14,227 nt of DNA, taken from contig JAFDIG010000022.1 in NCBI GenBank assembly GCA_019308145.1, forward strand, positions 1-14,227, in the 5' to 3' direction. A program made the translations under genes and the position numbers. Under the pieces are notes generated by a model. That model saw nothing but the letters and a program-made list of their open reading frames with translations, did not search any database and was not told where the DNA came from. The first letter of the stretch is position 1. The number at the start of each line of letters is the position of its first letter. The stretch is from Deltaproteobacteria bacterium. Lineage in GTDB: Bacteria; Desulfobacterota; JAFDIG01. This document shows positions 12,424-14,227 of the stretch, piece after piece.

Positions 12424-14076
12424 GTGAAAAAGAGCTTAAAATATGGCACAGGAACAATAATTACTATAATCCTCTTTTTAGGCATTCTTGTTGTCCTTAA
12501 TCTTTTCTCTTTGAAATATTTCTTTCGAATTGATTTAACAGAAAACAAAGAATATACCCTTTCTGATTCAACCATAAAGATCCTTAAAGGACTTGATGAT
12601 ATTATAAGCATAAAGGTCTATTTTTCAAAAAAATTGCCTCCTTATATGAATACCCTCCGCCAAAAGGTTAAAGATATCATAACAGATTACAAAAACTATG
12701 GAGGTGATAAGGTTCATGTAGAATACATTGACCCTGGCGATGATCCTGCTACTGTTCACAAAATGCGTACATTAGGCATTCCTCGAGTACAACTAAATAT
12801 TATTGAAAAAGATAAAGCTCAAATTGTAAATGCATATCTTGGTATAGGAATATTCTTTGAAGACAAAAAAGAAGTAATCCCTTTAGTTAAAAATGTAAGG
12901 ACACTTGAGTACGACCTTACAAGGGCAATATTAAAGGTAAGTCAGAAAAAACTCAAAAAGGTTGGATTTATTATAGGCGATGAAATGAAAGGCAGAACCG
13001 GAAATATAAATGGAATAAAAAATATAATAGGAAAACAATATAATGTGGTAACTCTTTCTGATAAGAAAAAGTTAACTATCCCAAATGATATTAAAACCTT
13101 AATAGTAATAGGTGGACAAGGAATTACAGATGCCCAACTCTTTGCAATCGATCAATTTGTTATGAGAGGTGGCAAAGTAATATTTTGTGTTGATCCAGTA
13201 ATCATTAATGAACAGTATGGATTACGTGCTTTTCCTGCTGATTCAAAACTATTTGACCTTATTTACTTTTATGGGGTAAAGATTAATAAGGCACTTGTTC
13301 TCGATCGTTCAAATGCCATGGCAGCATTTTCAAGTGGTTTTATACAATTCCAAATCCCTTATCCATTTTGGGTGAGAGTAACAAAAAGTGGTTTTGATAA
13401 AACTAACCCAATTGTAGCTAAATTAGAAAGTTTAGTGCTTCCATGGACTGCTCCTCTTTCTTTAAGAAAGGATCTAAATAAAAAAAATTTAAATATAACA
13501 CATCTTGTAAAAAGTTCATCATTTGCCTGGAAGGTTGAAAAATATTTTAATATAAGCCCACAACAAAAATTTAATCCCTTACAAAAGGATTTGCATTCTT
13601 TTGACCTTGCCGTATTATTAAAAGGTAAATTCACTTCCTACTTCACTGATAAACCTATCCCAAAACCTAAAGAAGAAAATAAGAAAAATCAAAAGGATAA
13701 GAATAAAGAAGAACAAGGGAAAAATGAAGAAAAAGCTAAAAAAGAAAAGGAGATAAAGGTAATCAAAAAAGGGAAAGAGGCTTATATTTTAGTAATAGGA
13801 AATGGCAATTTTATCACCAATTCATTCTTAGAGCGATTTCCATCTAATATAATATTTTTCTTAAACAGTGTAGACTGGTTGACAATGGGTGACCAGCTTA
13901 TTGGAATTCGTTCTCGTGCTTCAGTAAATAGACCTTTAGTTGAGATTAGTGACAATAAAAAAAGTATGATTCGTTATATAAATATGTTTGCTATCCCCTT
14001 TTTGGTTGTGATCTTTGGGTTAATAAAATATGGTTTAAGACGTAGGAGAAGAAGGAGAAATAGAAATGAAGCTTAA
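12424..14076 (+). CDS. GldG-family ABC transporter auxiliary protein
   Basis: This 550-residue protein belongs to the family of GldG/IFT52-like substrate-binding-type subunits attached to ABC-2 exporters. It has an N-terminal membrane segment (about 9-32) followed by the typical FRIDLTENKEYTLSDST and a large extracytoplasmic domain with LVVIGGQGITDAQL-like and MRGGKVIFCVDP strands. A Lys/Glu/Asn low-complexity stretch occupies about 412-450, and a C-terminal membrane segment (about 517-537) ends in an arginine-rich tail. A perfect GGAGG (12414-12418) five bases before the GTG supports this non-ATG start. It overlaps the next gene by 11 bp. Function is probably a periplasmic part of the exporter; the cargo is unknown. 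Confidence 0.88.
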   Translation: MKKSLKYGTGTIITIILFLGILVVLNLFSLKYFFRIDLTENKEYTLSDSTIKILKGLDDIISIKVYFSKKLPPYMNTLRQKVKDIITDYKNYGGDKVHVEYIDPGDDPATVHKMRTLGIPRVQLNIIEKDKAQIVNAYLGIGIFFEDKKEVIPLVKNVRTLEYDLTRAILKVSQKKLKKVGFIIGDEMKGRTGNINGIKNIIGKQYNVVTLSDKKKLTIPNDIKTLIVIGGQGITDAQLFAIDQFVMRGGKVIFCVDPVIINEQYGLRAFPADSKLFDLIYFYGVKINKALVLDRSNAMAAFSSGFIQFQIPYPFWVRVTKSGFDKTNPIVAKLESLVLPWTAPLSLRKDLNKKNLNITHLVKSSSFAWKVEKYFNISPQQKFNPLQKDLHSFDLAVLLKGKFTSYFTDKPIPKPKEENKKNQKDKNKEEQGKNEEKAKKEKEIKVIKKGKEAYILVIGNGNFITNSFLERFPSNIIFFLNSVDWLTMGDQLIGIRSRASVNRPLVEISDNKKSMIRYINMFAIPFLVVIFGLIKYGLRRRRRRRNRNEA

Positions 14077-14227
14077 AAAAGTTCTCATCTTTCTCATCAC
14101 TTTTGTTGTTTTAGTGGGAATTTATCTTATAATGGAAAATCCTTTTAGCTCTAAAAAAGAAGAAGTTAAAAAAGAGGTTTTGCTTTTCGCTAATTTTAAA
14201 CCTGAAAACCAGGTAAAAATAGAGATA
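14066..14227 (+). CDS. DUF4340-like membrane-anchored protein, 3' end outside window
   Basis: Only 54 codons are inside the window. The visible part has one N-terminal membrane segment (about residues 5-23), a Lys/Glu-rich linker, and the first strand of a domain (LLFANFKPENQVKIEI), the layout of DUF4340 proteins that commonly follow GldG genes. The ATG lies inside the end of the GldG-like gene (11-bp overlap) and is preceded by GAAGGAGAAA, a good ribosome-binding site. Assignment rests on layout and context because most of the protein is missing. Confidence 0.75.
   Translation, partial: MKLKKVLIFLITFVVLVGIYLIMENPFSSKKEEVKKEVLLFANFKPENQVKIEI

Noticed and set aside
12345..12611. Minus-strand open frame across the permease/GldG junction
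   Set aside because: It lies antisense to two well-supported genes and resembles no known protein; it is a shadow frame.
1..14227. tRNA, rRNA or mobile elements
   Set aside because: I saw no tRNA cloverleaf signature, no rRNA-like sequence, no transposase or integrase reading frame, and no terminal inverted repeats with target duplications.

Overview
The window is an AT-rich, densely coded bacterial chromosome segment made almost entirely of recognisable housekeeping genes. Several traits suggest a diderm (Gram-negative-type) bacterium outside the well-studied Proteobacteria: a LapA/LapB-type envelope protein, a System II cytochrome c maturation protein, a bacterial deoxyhypusine-synthase-like enzyme, a DUF3786 protein and a GldG/DUF4340 ABC module. 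The gene mix recalls Desulfobacterota, Nitrospirota or related candidate phyla, but no marker here fixes the lineage. I see no transposase, phage gene, CRISPR array, tRNA or rRNA.

Region 1 (1-2987, + strand): the 3' part of nadD (NAD synthesis), rsfS (ribosome silencing), a DksA/TraR zinc-finger regulator, and a LapA-LapB fusion with membrane anchor, TPR array and zinc ribbon. Region 2 (2984-4987, - strand): a compact rplS-rnhB-yraN-DUF3786 operon with its own likely promoter. It meets the lapB-like gene tail to tail, with overlapping stop codons.

Region 3 (5007-8734, - strand): a ccsA-type haem-handling membrane protein, a rhomboid protease, a membrane-anchored ClpP-fold serine protease and the deoxyhypusine-synthase-like enzyme. 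A hairpin-rich 140-bp spacer separates the last two, and includes a good intrinsic terminator or attenuator. Region 4 (8735-9136): a 402-bp, very AT-rich divergent spacer with regulatory-looking repeats.

Region 5 (9137-10633, + strand): a small unknown basic protein, dnaJ and yacG, tightly packed. Region 6 (10754-14227, + strand): an ABC exporter of the Gld type (ATPase, ABC-2 permease, GldG-like auxiliary protein) and the beginning of a DUF4340 protein, linked by overlapping or near-contiguous reading frames.

The most interesting non-coding signal is the sequence C-R-R-ACTAATTAAT. It occurs exactly three times, always between genes, always in the sense orientation 5' of the next gene, and each time can sit in the loop of a hairpin whose stem sequence differs. 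The most interesting protein is the deoxyhypusine-synthase-like enzyme, which keeps the catalytic lysine but appears to have lost several substrate-binding residues known from the eukaryotic enzyme.
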